Below are positions 47,166-55,828 of a stretch of DNA of 64,000 bases, piece after piece; the stretch's first letter is position 1; every line of letters begins with the position of its first letter. Source of the DNA: Nakamurella alba (GTDB lineage Bacteria > Actinomycetota > Actinomycetes > Mycobacteriales > Nakamurellaceae); contig NZ_WLYK01000002.1 in the NCBI RefSeq assembly GCF_009707545.1, forward strand, positions 308,087-372,086, given 5' to 3'. Position numbers and translations under genes: made by a program. The notes beneath the pieces are model-generated. The model was given only the letters and a program-made list of their open reading frames with translations, was not told where the DNA came from and did not search any database.

Positions 47166-47834
47166 TCAGCCCGCGCCCACCAGCCGGTACCCCATGCCCC
47201 GCACCGTGCCGATCCGGTCCGCGCCGATCTTCTTGCGCACGGACCGCACGTAGACATCGACCACGTTTGACCCGGGGTCGAAGTCGTAGCCCCAGACGTG
47301 GGACAGGATCTGCTCGCGGGAGAGCACCTGGTCCGGGTGGCGGAGGAACAGCTCGAGCAGGACGAACTCGCGGGCGGTGAGGTCGACGGTGCGCTCCCCC
47401 ACCCGGACCCGGCGGGTGCGCAGGTCCAGCGAGAGCTCGCCGCGGTGCAGGACGGTGACCTCGGCGGCCCGTTCCGGACCGCGCAGCCGGAGCCGGACCC
47501 GGGCCAGCAACTCCTCGAAGCGGAACGGCTTGGTCATGTAGTCGTCGGCGCCGCTCTCCAGCCCGTTGACGGTGTCGGCGAGCGAGTCCCGGGCGGTCAG
47601 GATGATGACCGGCGTACTCACCCCACCGGCCCGCAGGCCGGCCAGCACGGAGAAGCCGTCCCGGCCGGGCAGGCCGAGATCGAGGATCACCAGGTCGAAC
47701 TCGCCGGTGCTCGCGTAGTCGACCGCGGAGATCCCGTCGGTCACCACCGATGTGGTGAAACCATTGGCCTTGAGCCCCTTCTCGACGAACGAGGAGATCC
47801 GCGGGTTGTCCTCGGCGATCAGGATGCGGTTCAC
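47166..47834 (-). CDS. OmpR/PhoB-family response regulator
   Basis: This 222-residue protein has a receiver domain (ILIAEDNPRISSFVEKGL, Asp in LVILDLGLPGRDG, Lys in YMTKPF) and a winged-helix DNA-binding domain (LTAREFVLLELFLRHPDQVL, then VVDVYVRSVRKKIG). Its ATG overlaps the kinase stop by four bases. It is the third gene of an operon whose first gene encodes a Thr/Pro-rich protein with an aspartate tail. The targets are unknown. Confidence 0.95.
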   Translation of the reverse strand: MNRILIAEDNPRISSFVEKGLKANGFTTSVVTDGISAVDYASTGEFDLVILDLGLPGRDGFSVLAGLRAGGVSTPVIILTARDSLADTVNGLESGADDYMTKPFRFEELLARVRLRLRGPERAAEVTVLHRGELSLDLRTRRVRVGERTVDLTAREFVLLELFLRHPDQVLSREQILSHVWGYDFDPGSNVVDVYVRSVRKKIGADRIGTVRGMGYRLVGAG

Positions 47835-50017
47835 CGGTGCGCCCCTGCCCCGGCCGCGGGACGGGACGACCCACCGGCGGCGGCCGCCGCGACCGGCACG
47901 TCGATGCCGAAACGGGCGCCGCCGCCGTGGTTGTTGCGCACCCAGACCCGGCCGTGGTGCGCGTGGGCGATGGCCGCCACGATGCTCAACCCGAGACCGG
48001 CACCGACGGTGTTGTCCTGCGCACCGCCGGTGGAGCCACGACTGAACCGGCCGAAGATCACGTCCAGGTCCTCCTCCGGCACCCCGGGCCCGTTGTCGCT
48101 GACCCAGAACGTCGCGCTGTCCGGGCCGCTGATCGCACCGATCCGGATGGTGTCCCCGGATGCGGTGTGCTGCACCGCGTTCTGCGCCAACTGCACCATC
48201 GCCTGGGTGATCCGCTGCACGTCCACCTCGACCTCCTCGTCACCGATCGCCTCCAGCACCCAGCGACGGTCGCCGAGTGCCTGCACCTTCGTGTGGACCC
48301 CGGCGGTCAGCTCGGCCAGCGAGGTCGGGGCCGGCCGGACGAAGTCCGGCTGCTCCGCCCGGGCCAGCACCAGCAGGTCGTCGACGATCCGGTTCATCCG
48401 GTCCAGTTCCTCGCTGACCACCTGCATGGTCTCCTCGCGGTCCTCGGGGTCGTCCCCCATCACCTCGAGATGGCCGCGCACGATGGTGATCGGGGTGCGC
48501 AGCTCGTGGCCGGCATCGTCGACGAACTGCCGCTGGGTGGCGAAGGCGGCGTCCAGCCGGTCCAGCATGTCGTTGAAGGTTCGCGACAGTTCGGCGATGT
48601 CGTCCCGACCGCGGACCGGGATGCGGCGGGAGATGCGCTTCTCGGTGATCTCCTCGGCGGTCTGCCGGACCCAGCGGATCGGCTCCAGGATGCGGCCGGC
48701 CACCACCCAGGCCACCAGGCAGGAGAACAGCAGCGCGATCGCGGAGACCGCCGCGATCAGGCCGATGGTGTCGAAGACCTCGGCCTCCTCGCGATCGACC
48801 AGGTAAGCGCTGACGAACGCGCCCTGTTCGTTGCCTCCCGGCAGCCGGACCACCTGCTTGTTCCAGTACATGTCACCACCGGCGGTCGGCACCGTCCCGA
48901 CGCTGCCCGGGGCGTCGACGACCGCGGCGACGATCGCCGGGTCGGCCAGCGGGTCGCCGACCACCGAGTGGGACTGCCGGATGAGCCCGTTGCTCCAGCC
49001 GAACAGCAACTCGTTCTCGTTGGGGTACTGGTTCTGCAGGTGCGTCCGGATCAGGTCGCGGATGTCGGTGAACGGGGCCCCGGTGTCCGGGTCGATGCCG
49101 ACCCCGGCGAACTGGGTGAACTCGTTGACCTCCTGCTCGGCGCCCGCTGCCACCTCGTGCTCGACCCGGTTCAGCAGGATCGCGCCGAGCGTGAAGCCGA
49201 CCGTGGTGAGCGTGAGCAGCATCGCGAACAGCACCCAGAACAGGATCCGTATCCGGGCGGTGAGCCGGAACCGGCGTGGCCGGGCAGCCGGGTCCGTCCC
49301 GCCGGCGGGCGTACCGGGGGCACCGCGGTCGGCGTTGTCTGTCGGACCGGGCACGAGGTCCCGGCCGGTGGCCGCGAGATCCCGGCCGGTGGGCGGGAGG
49401 TCCCGGCCGCCCGCGGCCGTCGGGACCGGGCGGCGTTCACCGGCGGGGAGGGTCGCCGCTGCGCCCGCCGGGAAGGCCGACCCGGTGGCACCGGCCGGGT
49501 AGGTCGGTGAGGGCGCCCGGGCCACGTCGCTCGGCGATGGCGCGTCGGCCGGGCGACCGGCGAACGGGTGGCGCTCGGTCGGATACGGGCCGGCTGCATA
49601 CGGGTCGGCCGCATACGGGTCTGCCGCGTACGGGCCGGCTGCACCCGGGTCGGCCGCATACGGGCCGGCCGCAAACGGGCCGGACGGGTGCAGCGGTGCC
49701 GGCGCAGCGAGGAACGCCCCGGACAGGTTGTCGGCAGGGAACGGCGCGGTGGGGAACGGTGCCGCCGGCGCCGCCGATGCGGTCGGTGACGGTCCGGAGC
49801 CGGTCCAGTCCGACCAGGCGGTACGGACGACCGGGATCGGCGCGGTGTCGGCCGCGGTATCGGCTGCGGTATCGGCTGCTGTGGGACCAGCGGCGGGACC
49901 AGCGGTGGGCCCGGTGCCGGAGCCGACGCGGGCATCAGGGCCGGTGTCTGCGCCCACGGTCGTCCGCCCCCCGGTCCCGGTCCCTGCTCCCGTCGCGCTG
50001 CGTCGGGGTGGCCTCAT
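47831..50017 (-). CDS. Sensor histidine kinase with long repeat-bearing cytoplasmic lead
   Basis: This 728-residue kinase has a lead of about 245 residues rich in Ala, Pro and Gly. The lead includes YAADP-type repeats encoded by 49583-49687. Then come membrane helix 1 (about 255-280), an extracytoplasmic sensor (about 285-415), helix 2 (about 420-440), a HAMP linker, HisKA with the phospho-His in FVDDAGHELRTPITIVRGH, and a HATPase (VSDNGPGVPEEDLDVIFGRF, GAGLGLSIV). The long low-complexity lead is unusual for this class. The start at 50017 overlaps the upstream acidic-protein stop (ATGA); later starts near the first helix cannot be excluded. Confidence 0.92.
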   Translation of the reverse strand: MRPPRRSATGAGTGTGGRTTVGADTGPDARVGSGTGPTAGPAAGPTAADTAADTAADTAPIPVVRTAWSDWTGSGPSPTASAAPAAPFPTAPFPADNLSGAFLAAPAPLHPSGPFAAGPYAADPGAAGPYAADPYAADPYAAGPYPTERHPFAGRPADAPSPSDVARAPSPTYPAGATGSAFPAGAAATLPAGERRPVPTAAGGRDLPPTGRDLAATGRDLVPGPTDNADRGAPGTPAGGTDPAARPRRFRLTARIRILFWVLFAMLLTLTTVGFTLGAILLNRVEHEVAAGAEQEVNEFTQFAGVGIDPDTGAPFTDIRDLIRTHLQNQYPNENELLFGWSNGLIRQSHSVVGDPLADPAIVAAVVDAPGSVGTVPTAGGDMYWNKQVVRLPGGNEQGAFVSAYLVDREEAEVFDTIGLIAAVSAIALLFSCLVAWVVAGRILEPIRWVRQTAEEITEKRISRRIPVRGRDDIAELSRTFNDMLDRLDAAFATQRQFVDDAGHELRTPITIVRGHLEVMGDDPEDREETMQVVSEELDRMNRIVDDLLVLARAEQPDFVRPAPTSLAELTAGVHTKVQALGDRRWVLEAIGDEEVEVDVQRITQAMVQLAQNAVQHTASGDTIRIGAISGPDSATFWVSDNGPGVPEEDLDVIFGRFSRGSTGGAQDNTVGAGLGLSIVAAIAHAHHGRVWVRNNHGGGARFGIDVPVAAAAAGGSSRPAAGAGAHR
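49583..49687. repeat. 15-bp in-frame tandem repeat in the histidine kinase gene
   Basis: Seven units of the form atacgggtcggccgc occur in tandem. On the minus strand they encode five-residue blocks such as AADPY and AAGPY in the cytoplasmic lead of the kinase. Confidence 0.85.
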
Positions 50018-50658
50018 CCGTCCCCGCCGTCGTCGTCCCCGTCGTCCCCGGCGTCGTCGTCCGCGTCGTCGTCGCTCGCGTCGTCGTCGCCCACGTTGTC
50101 GTCGTCATCGCCGTCGTCGTCCACGTCCGGTGGCACCACCACCGGCGGTGCCGGCGCGGGCTGGGGTGCCGGCGGCCGGACGGTCGTCGTCGGCGCGGGA
50201 GCGGCGGGCGGACGGGTCGTGACGGGCGGCGGCGCTGCAGTGGTCACCGGCGGGCGCGTGGTCGTCGAGGGCCGCGTGGTCGCCGGTGGGCGCGTGGTCG
50301 TCGGGGGCCGCGTGGTCGCCGGTGGGCGCGTGGTCGCCGGAGGCCGGGTGGTCGCGGGGGTGCCCGAGCCGGCGGGGGTCCGGGTCGTCGACGTGGCGGG
50401 GCCGGTGGAGGGTCGCCCGGTCGAGGAGGCCCCCGATCCGGTGCTGCTCGATCCGGTGCTGCTGGATCCGGTGGCGGGGCCGATCGGGATGCGGTCGGTG
50501 CCGCGGGTGCCGGTGGTCGGGTCGAGCGCTCCCACCGTGACCATGTCCGGGAAGGTCGGCTCGTAGGGCCGCGCGGCGACGGCGATGGTCACCGCCACCA
50601 GCAGACAGTTGGCCACGACGACACCGACGATGGTCGCGGCCACGGTCGGATTGCGCAT
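50014..50658 (-). CDS. Membrane-anchored Thr/Pro-rich protein with aspartate-rich tail
   Basis: This 214-residue protein has one N-terminal hydrophobic helix (about 6-29: VAATIVGVVVANCLLVAVTI) that could be an anchor or signal. A Ser/Thr/Gly stretch follows, then about ten TTRPPA-type repeats (about 95-150), a Pro/Ala/Val segment, and a C-terminal tail of about 36 residues that is more than half Asp, with Gly and Ala. The predicted topology places stalk and acidic tail outside. Asp-rich tails often bind Ca2+ or other cations. Its stop overlaps the kinase start (ATGA), so it may be the kinase's sensory or accessory partner; this is inference. The ATG at 50658 is preferred over 50718. Confidence 0.78.
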   Translation of the reverse strand: MRNPTVAATIVGVVVANCLLVAVTIAVAARPYEPTFPDMVTVGALDPTTGTRGTDRIPIGPATGSSSTGSSSTGSGASSTGRPSTGPATSTTRTPAGSGTPATTRPPATTRPPATTRPPTTTRPPATTRPSTTTRPPVTTAAPPPVTTRPPAAPAPTTTVRPPAPQPAPAPPVVVPPDVDDDGDDDDNVGDDDASDDDADDDAGDDGDDDGGDG

Positions 50659-50689
50659 GGGTCGATTCTTCCGCCGCCCGGGGTCGGGA

Positions 50690-51760
50690 TCATGAGCCGT
50701 GGATGAGGAAATTCTCATCCGGGATCCGGGAACTCCGCTCCGGCCGCAGGTGCGTCCGGAAGTGGTAGACCGCGGCCAACCGGCGCCGGGTCAGCGCGCA
50801 GTGGAACGGCAGTGCGGCCCGCACGGCGGCGGACGGGTCGTACCCGTCGAGCAGGGCCGCGCGCAGCCCGGCGGCACCACGGTGACCGCCGTGCACCTCG
50901 CGCCACCGCAGGTGCTCGAGCAGGTTCGCCAGGTCGAGCGCCGGGTCACCGATCGCCAGCAGGTCGAAGTCGATGAACCCGACCTCGGGACCGGAGTCCG
51001 TCGCCGGGTCTCCGGTCGGGCCGGTGCCGCCGATCAGCAGCTGTTTGTCGTGCAGGTCCCGGTGCAGCGCCACTCCTCTTGCTGTTCGCGGTCGTGGCGG
51101 CGTCGCCGCCGTCGGCAGTGCGGCACCCCAGCGCCGGGCGAGGTCCTCCCACCTGCGGGTGACGGCGAGCTCGGCCGCGGAGTCGTGCACCGGCAGCCCG
51201 TCCGGCGGCTCGGCGGCGTGCAGCGCGGCCAGCGCGCGGCCCACCGCCCGGACCATCCCCGGCAGTGCCGGGTCGGCGGCGGCGATCAGCTCGTGCAGCG
51301 ACCGTCCCGGCAGCGCGGCGGTGGTCACCGCATCACCGTCCACGGCGACGATCTCCGGGACCGTCACGCCCAGAACGGACGATGCCCGGGCCGCTTCCAG
51401 CAGTCCGGGCAGTCGCGACGCCCGGACCACCTTGGTGAAGGTCCGGCGATCCCGGTCGGTCAGCACCGCCCGCCGGCCGACCCGGTGCGAGACCAGCACC
51501 CCACCTCCCGCGATCCGGCGGGCCAGCCCGGGCAGCCTGGGGTCCGCGCCACCCGGGTAGAGGACGAAGCGGCCCAACGGCCGGGCCGCCGGCACCGCCG
51601 CCGCAGCGGCGGACGCGTCCTGCGCCCGCTCGAACCAGCGTGCCGCCCACTCCTGACCGCCGACCTCCAGGGCCACGGAGAGCTCGGTCGCCGACACCGG
51701 CCGGGCCACGATCCGTTCGGCCCCGACACCGGCCGCGTCCCGGAACACGTCGTCGATCAT
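50690..51760 (-). CDS. APH-family phosphotransferase (kinase fold), second copy
   Basis: This 356-residue protein has the aminoglycoside-phosphotransferase fold: catalytic loop GVALHRDLHDKQLLI and metal-binding GFIDFDLLAIGDPALDLANL, an unusual DFD in place of DxD/DWE. The N-lobe is less conserved. It is the last gene of a six-gene cassette; its ATG overlaps the stop of another APH-like gene. The family phosphorylates sugars, choline or antibiotics. In this context a sugar or glycolipid substrate is inferred. Confidence 0.85.
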   Translation of the reverse strand: MIDDVFRDAAGVGAERIVARPVSATELSVALEVGGQEWAARWFERAQDASAAAAAVPAARPLGRFVLYPGGADPRLPGLARRIAGGGVLVSHRVGRRAVLTDRDRRTFTKVVRASRLPGLLEAARASSVLGVTVPEIVAVDGDAVTTAALPGRSLHELIAAADPALPGMVRAVGRALAALHAAEPPDGLPVHDSAAELAVTRRWEDLARRWGAALPTAATPPRPRTARGVALHRDLHDKQLLIGGTGPTGDPATDSGPEVGFIDFDLLAIGDPALDLANLLEHLRWREVHGGHRGAAGLRAALLDGYDPSAAVRAALPFHCALTRRRLAAVYHFRTHLRPERSSRIPDENFLIHGS

Positions 51761-52857
51761 CGTTGCACCGCCAGGGATTCCATCCGCCGGACCATGCCTG
51801 CGGTGTCGGTCACCCAGCCCGCCGCACAGGAGCGGAAGGGGTCGGTCAGCCGGCCGAGCCCGGCGACCAGCAGGTCCCGCAGGTCCGGGACCGGTGGTGC
51901 GGTGGCCTGCCCGTAGCCGGCGAGCAGGTCCGGCCATCCGGAGTCGTCCGGAGCGGCCATCCGGAGCGAGGCGAGATCGTCGACAGCGGAGCCGGTCCCG
52001 GCCCGGTCCAGGTCCAGCAGTGCGACCCCGCCGCCGGGTTCGATCAGCAGTTGATCGAGCGAGCAGTCCCCGTGCACCAGAGCCGGAGCCGGCGGCCTGC
52101 TGGGGAGGGCGCCGGTCAGTGCCACCAGGCCGGCGATCCGCGGTGCCAGGCCGGGCACCAGTCGCGCCGCCATCGCCGCGGATTCCCGCCAGGCGGGTGC
52201 ACCGGCGGCGGGGACCGCAGGAGTGATCGGCGTCGCGTGCCATCGGGCCAGCGCCGCGCCGACCGCAACGAGGTCCTGCGGACCTGCCGGGCGCCCCGGC
52301 AGGAACCCCAGTTCCAGGGTGGCGGTGTCCGGGTCGTGTCCGAGCACCGGCGAGGTGGCGACGGTGGCCCCTACTGCCGACCGGTACCGCAGCAGTGCAT
52401 CCGTCGACCGGCCGGCCCGGTAGCAGCGACGCAGCACGGATCCGTCGGCGGACCGGGACACCCATCGCCGCATGGGTTTCCAGGCGAGTGGCTGTCCGTC
52501 CGGCGGGGTCCGCAGGCCCGGGAGGTCACGGTCGGCGCCCGGCCCGGCGAGCAGCACCCCGGCGGCCTCGTCGACGGCGAGGACGGCGTCGGGCGCTTTG
52601 CGGACGTACTTGGCGACCTTGGGGCGGGCGTGGTCCGCGACGGCGAACAGGAATGCCGGGCGGCCACCGATTTCGAGAGCGAGCACGACGCTGGTACCTG
52701 GCTTCCAGCGCCGGTAGCGCAGTCGACCCGCCGCCGGCGCGCCGACCTGCTCCAACCAGCCGGCGAGCCGGTCCGGGTCGGTGGCGACCGGGAACCCCGG
52801 GACATCGGGATCCATGGCGATGCCTGCGATCCCGCCGCAAGCCGGAGCACCCGTCAC
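51757..52857 (-). CDS. APH-family phosphotransferase (kinase fold), first copy
   Basis: This 366-residue protein has RLRYRRWKPGTSVVLALEIG in the N-lobe, the catalytic loop PALVHGDCSLDQLLI (the classic HGD), and the metal-binding VALLDLDRAGTGSAVDDLA. The GTG at 52857 overlaps the ABC transporter stop (GTGA). It shares the fold and position with the next gene, but the two are quite diverged, so they may act on different hydroxyls or as a heteromer. Confidence 0.87.
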   Translation of the reverse strand: MTGAPACGGIAGIAMDPDVPGFPVATDPDRLAGWLEQVGAPAAGRLRYRRWKPGTSVVLALEIGGRPAFLFAVADHARPKVAKYVRKAPDAVLAVDEAAGVLLAGPGADRDLPGLRTPPDGQPLAWKPMRRWVSRSADGSVLRRCYRAGRSTDALLRYRSAVGATVATSPVLGHDPDTATLELGFLPGRPAGPQDLVAVGAALARWHATPITPAVPAAGAPAWRESAAMAARLVPGLAPRIAGLVALTGALPSRPPAPALVHGDCSLDQLLIEPGGGVALLDLDRAGTGSAVDDLASLRMAAPDDSGWPDLLAGYGQATAPPVPDLRDLLVAGLGRLTDPFRSCAAGWVTDTAGMVRRMESLAVQR

Positions 52858-54662
52858 CACGGTCGTCGCGCCATCTGCGGTCCCGTGTTCGCCGGACGTG
52901 CGGGCCCGGCGACGGCCGGGACGCCGACCGTGACGATCCGGTCGGCGTCCGCGGCGTGCGCCGGGTCGTGGGTCACGACGAAGGTGGTGCGCCCCTCGGT
53001 CAACCGGCGGAGCGCGGCGCGGACCTCCCCCTCGGTCTTCTCGTCGAGTCCGGTGAGCGGCTCGTCCAGGACGATGATCGGCGTCCGGCGCACTGCGGCG
53101 CGGGCGATCGCGATCCGCTGCCGCTGACCGCCGGAGAGGGTGGAACCCCTCTCCCCGACCACGGTCTCGTAGCCGTGCGGAAGCCGCCGGACGAATTCGT
53201 CGGCACCGGCCAGGGTCGCCGCCCGGACGATCTCCTGCGGCGACACCGGGAACGGCGAGCCCAGCGCGATGTTCTCCGCGATGGTGCCGCGGAACAGGAC
53301 GGACTCCTGCAGCAGCACGGTCACCTGGTCCCGCACCGAGTCGATGGTCAGGTCGCGGACGTCGTGGCCGTCGAGCAGCAACCGGCCGCCGTCCGGGTCG
53401 CGGAACCGGGCGAGCAGGCCGACGAGAGTCGACTTCCCCGCCCCGGACGGCCCGACGAGGGCGATCCGCTCCCCCGGCCGCACCGTGAGGTCCAGTCCGC
53501 GCAGCACCGGCGGGCCGCCGGGATACCCGGCCCACACCTGCTCGAACCGCACGAAGCCGCGCAGCCGCGGCGCCGGTCGGGCCCAGCTGGTGTCACGCAC
53601 CTGGGAGCGCTGTTCCAGCACGTCGACGATGCGTTCCCCGGAGGCCAGCGCCTTGGACAGCCGGCCGGTGTACTTGGCGATGTCGCGCATCGGCTTGAAC
53701 GCGGTCTTGAGGTAGGTCAGGAACACCGTGAGCTCGCCGACCGTCAACGCACCGGACAGCACCCGGGTGGCGCCGAACCAGAGCACCAACGCGGTGGCGA
53801 TGCCGACCAGGACATCGGTCGACCGCTCCAGCGCGGCGGCCAGCCGCTTGGCCTTCACCCCGTCCCGGAAGGACTTCTCGTTGCCGCCGGAGAACCGTTG
53901 CTGCAGCCGTTCCTGCAGCGAGTACGTGGTGATCACCGGCATCGCCGACAGCGATTCGGCGGCCACCGCGGCGAGATCGCCCTCGGCGGAGCGCTGGGAC
54001 CGCGACACCGACGCGATCCGCCGTGTCGACCGTCGGGAGAGCAGCGCGAAGAGCGGCAGCACGGTGATCGCCGCCAGGGCCAACGGCCAGTCGAGAACGG
54101 CGACCACGGCGAGCATCCCGGCCAGGGTGACCAGGTTGCCGACCAGTGGGAGGGCCGCGGTGACCGCCACCTCCTGCAGCCGTCCCACGTCACCGGTGAC
54201 GCGGGTGACCAGGTCACCGGTGCGGTTGCGCTCGTGGAAGTCCATCGGCAGCCGGGTGAGGTGGGCGAACAGCTCGGCCCGCACCCGGGTGAGCACCCGG
54301 TTGCCGACCAGCGCGAAACACATGGTCATGGCGAACGAGAACAGCGCCCGCAGCGCGACAACCGCACCGAGCGCCAGTGCGCACAATGTCACTCCGTGCA
54401 GCAGACCGTCCCGGCCCTGACCGGTGGCCACCACCGGCACCAGGCGGTCGATGACCACCGCCAGCGGCCACGGTTCCAGCAGCCGCATCAGCACCTCGCC
54501 GAGCAGTGCCAGCATGCCGCCGGCGATCAGCAGCCGCTGGCCGTGCAGGTGCGGCCGCAGCCGCCGCAGCACGCGCAGCAGCTGCGGCCAGGTGGCCTGC
54601 TCCTTCGACGTGGACGTGCCCGTGGATTCTGCCGATGTCCTCTGCGCTGCCGATGTTCTCAT
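52854..54662 (-). CDS. ABC exporter, fused membrane and ATPase domains
   Basis: This 602-residue half-transporter has six membrane helices (about 40-320) and a C-terminal ATPase: Walker A GPSGAGKST, Q-loop VTVLLQESVLFRGT, signature STLSGGQRQRIAIARA, Walker B IIVLDEPLTG, and H-loop VVTHD. It is the MsbA/lipid- or peptide-exporter type and probably works as a homodimer. The ATG overlaps the glycosyltransferase stop, and the phosphotransferase start overlaps its own stop. The cargo is likely the glycoconjugate made by the three upstream glycosyltransferases (inference). Confidence 0.94.
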   Translation of the reverse strand: MRTSAAQRTSAESTGTSTSKEQATWPQLLRVLRRLRPHLHGQRLLIAGGMLALLGEVLMRLLEPWPLAVVIDRLVPVVATGQGRDGLLHGVTLCALALGAVVALRALFSFAMTMCFALVGNRVLTRVRAELFAHLTRLPMDFHERNRTGDLVTRVTGDVGRLQEVAVTAALPLVGNLVTLAGMLAVVAVLDWPLALAAITVLPLFALLSRRSTRRIASVSRSQRSAEGDLAAVAAESLSAMPVITTYSLQERLQQRFSGGNEKSFRDGVKAKRLAAALERSTDVLVGIATALVLWFGATRVLSGALTVGELTVFLTYLKTAFKPMRDIAKYTGRLSKALASGERIVDVLEQRSQVRDTSWARPAPRLRGFVRFEQVWAGYPGGPPVLRGLDLTVRPGERIALVGPSGAGKSTLVGLLARFRDPDGGRLLLDGHDVRDLTIDSVRDQVTVLLQESVLFRGTIAENIALGSPFPVSPQEIVRAATLAGADEFVRRLPHGYETVVGERGSTLSGGQRQRIAIARAAVRRTPIIVLDEPLTGLDEKTEGEVRAALRRLTEGRTTFVVTHDPAHAADADRIVTVGVPAVAGPARPANTGPQMARRPW

Positions 54663-55828
54663 GCGGTGCTCCGGATCCCGTCGCCGCGCACCAGGCCACC
54701 CAGCGGGGCCAGCGACCGGCGGACGACGTCGGCCCACGTGTGGGCGGCGACCGCACGAGCCCGCCCGCGGCGCGCCAGATCGGTGCGCAGCGCGGTGTCG
54801 GACCGGAGTCGGTGCAGGGCCAGGGCCAGCGCCGCCGGATCCCCGGGCGGCACCAGGACTCCGAGCCGGCCGTGGTCCAGGGCCGCCGGCAGCTGCCCGA
54901 CCCCGGAGGCGACGACCGGCAGCCCGGCGGCCAGGTACTCGTAGACCTTGAGCGGCGAGAAGTACTGGTCCTGGGCGACAGGGTAAGGGGCGCAGGCGAT
55001 GTCCATGCGCCGGAGCTGGGTCACCACCGCGTCCGCGGGCACCGCGCCGTTGAACTCCAGGGCCGTTCCGAGATCGGACGCTGCCGCGGAGCCGGCCAGG
55101 GCCACCCGGCGCGGACCGTCGCCGACCACCAGGGCCGCCCAGCGCCGGTCGGACCGGTGCAGCCGCGCCACTGCCTCCAGCAGCACCTCGACCCCGTGCC
55201 AGGGTTTGAGCGAACCGGCGAAGCCGACCACGAACCGGCCGGCGTCCGCCGGCGTGACCGGGCCCGATCGCGGCGAGATCCGCTGCACATCAACCCCGTT
55301 CGGCACGACCAGCGGATCGGCGCCGCGCTCCCGGGCCCAGTCGGCGACCGGATCGGACACGCACACCACCACCGATGCCGCCGACAGCGCGGCCACGGCG
55401 CACTCCTCCGCGACCGCGGTGTGCACCAGCGACCGGTGAAGCTGCTGCTCCTGCACCAGCGGGGCGTTCACCTCCAACACCGACGGGCGCCGGTGCCGGC
55501 GCGCCCAGTCGGTGGCGGTGCGCCCCCAGAGCGAGTACCGCTCGTAGACCAGGTCCGGATCGATGTCCTCCAGCGCGTCCGCCACCGCCCGGTCCGCCGC
55601 CATGGCCGCGAGTTCCCTGTCCGCGACGGTGATCCCGCTGCCCGCGGGAACGGCAGGCAGCCGGTGGACGCCGACGTCGGCAGGGCCCCCGTCGGGGCGG
55701 ACCGCGACCACCCGGACGTCGTGCCCGGCCCGTCGGAACTCGCCGATCACCGCGCGGGCGTGCAGCGACGCACCCTTGGTGCCGAAGACCGGGATGCCGG
55801 GGTCCGCGCAGACGAAGGCGATCCTCAT
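54659..55828 (-). CDS. GT4-family glycosyltransferase
   Basis: This 389-residue GT-B enzyme opens MRIAFVCADPGIPVFGTKGA (acceptor-side Rossmann). It has VVPNGVDVQRISPR, FAGSLKPWHGVEVLLEAV, and the EX7E-like donor site SPLKVYEYLAAGLPVVASGV. It would transfer a sugar from a nucleotide donor to a growing glycoconjugate in the cytosol. Both ends overlap neighbours by four bases. Confidence 0.92.
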   Translation of the reverse strand: MRIAFVCADPGIPVFGTKGASLHARAVIGEFRRAGHDVRVVAVRPDGGPADVGVHRLPAVPAGSGITVADRELAAMAADRAVADALEDIDPDLVYERYSLWGRTATDWARRHRRPSVLEVNAPLVQEQQLHRSLVHTAVAEECAVAALSAASVVVCVSDPVADWARERGADPLVVPNGVDVQRISPRSGPVTPADAGRFVVGFAGSLKPWHGVEVLLEAVARLHRSDRRWAALVVGDGPRRVALAGSAAASDLGTALEFNGAVPADAVVTQLRRMDIACAPYPVAQDQYFSPLKVYEYLAAGLPVVASGVGQLPAALDHGRLGVLVPPGDPAALALALHRLRSDTALRTDLARRGRARAVAAHTWADVVRRSLAPLGGLVRGDGIRSTA

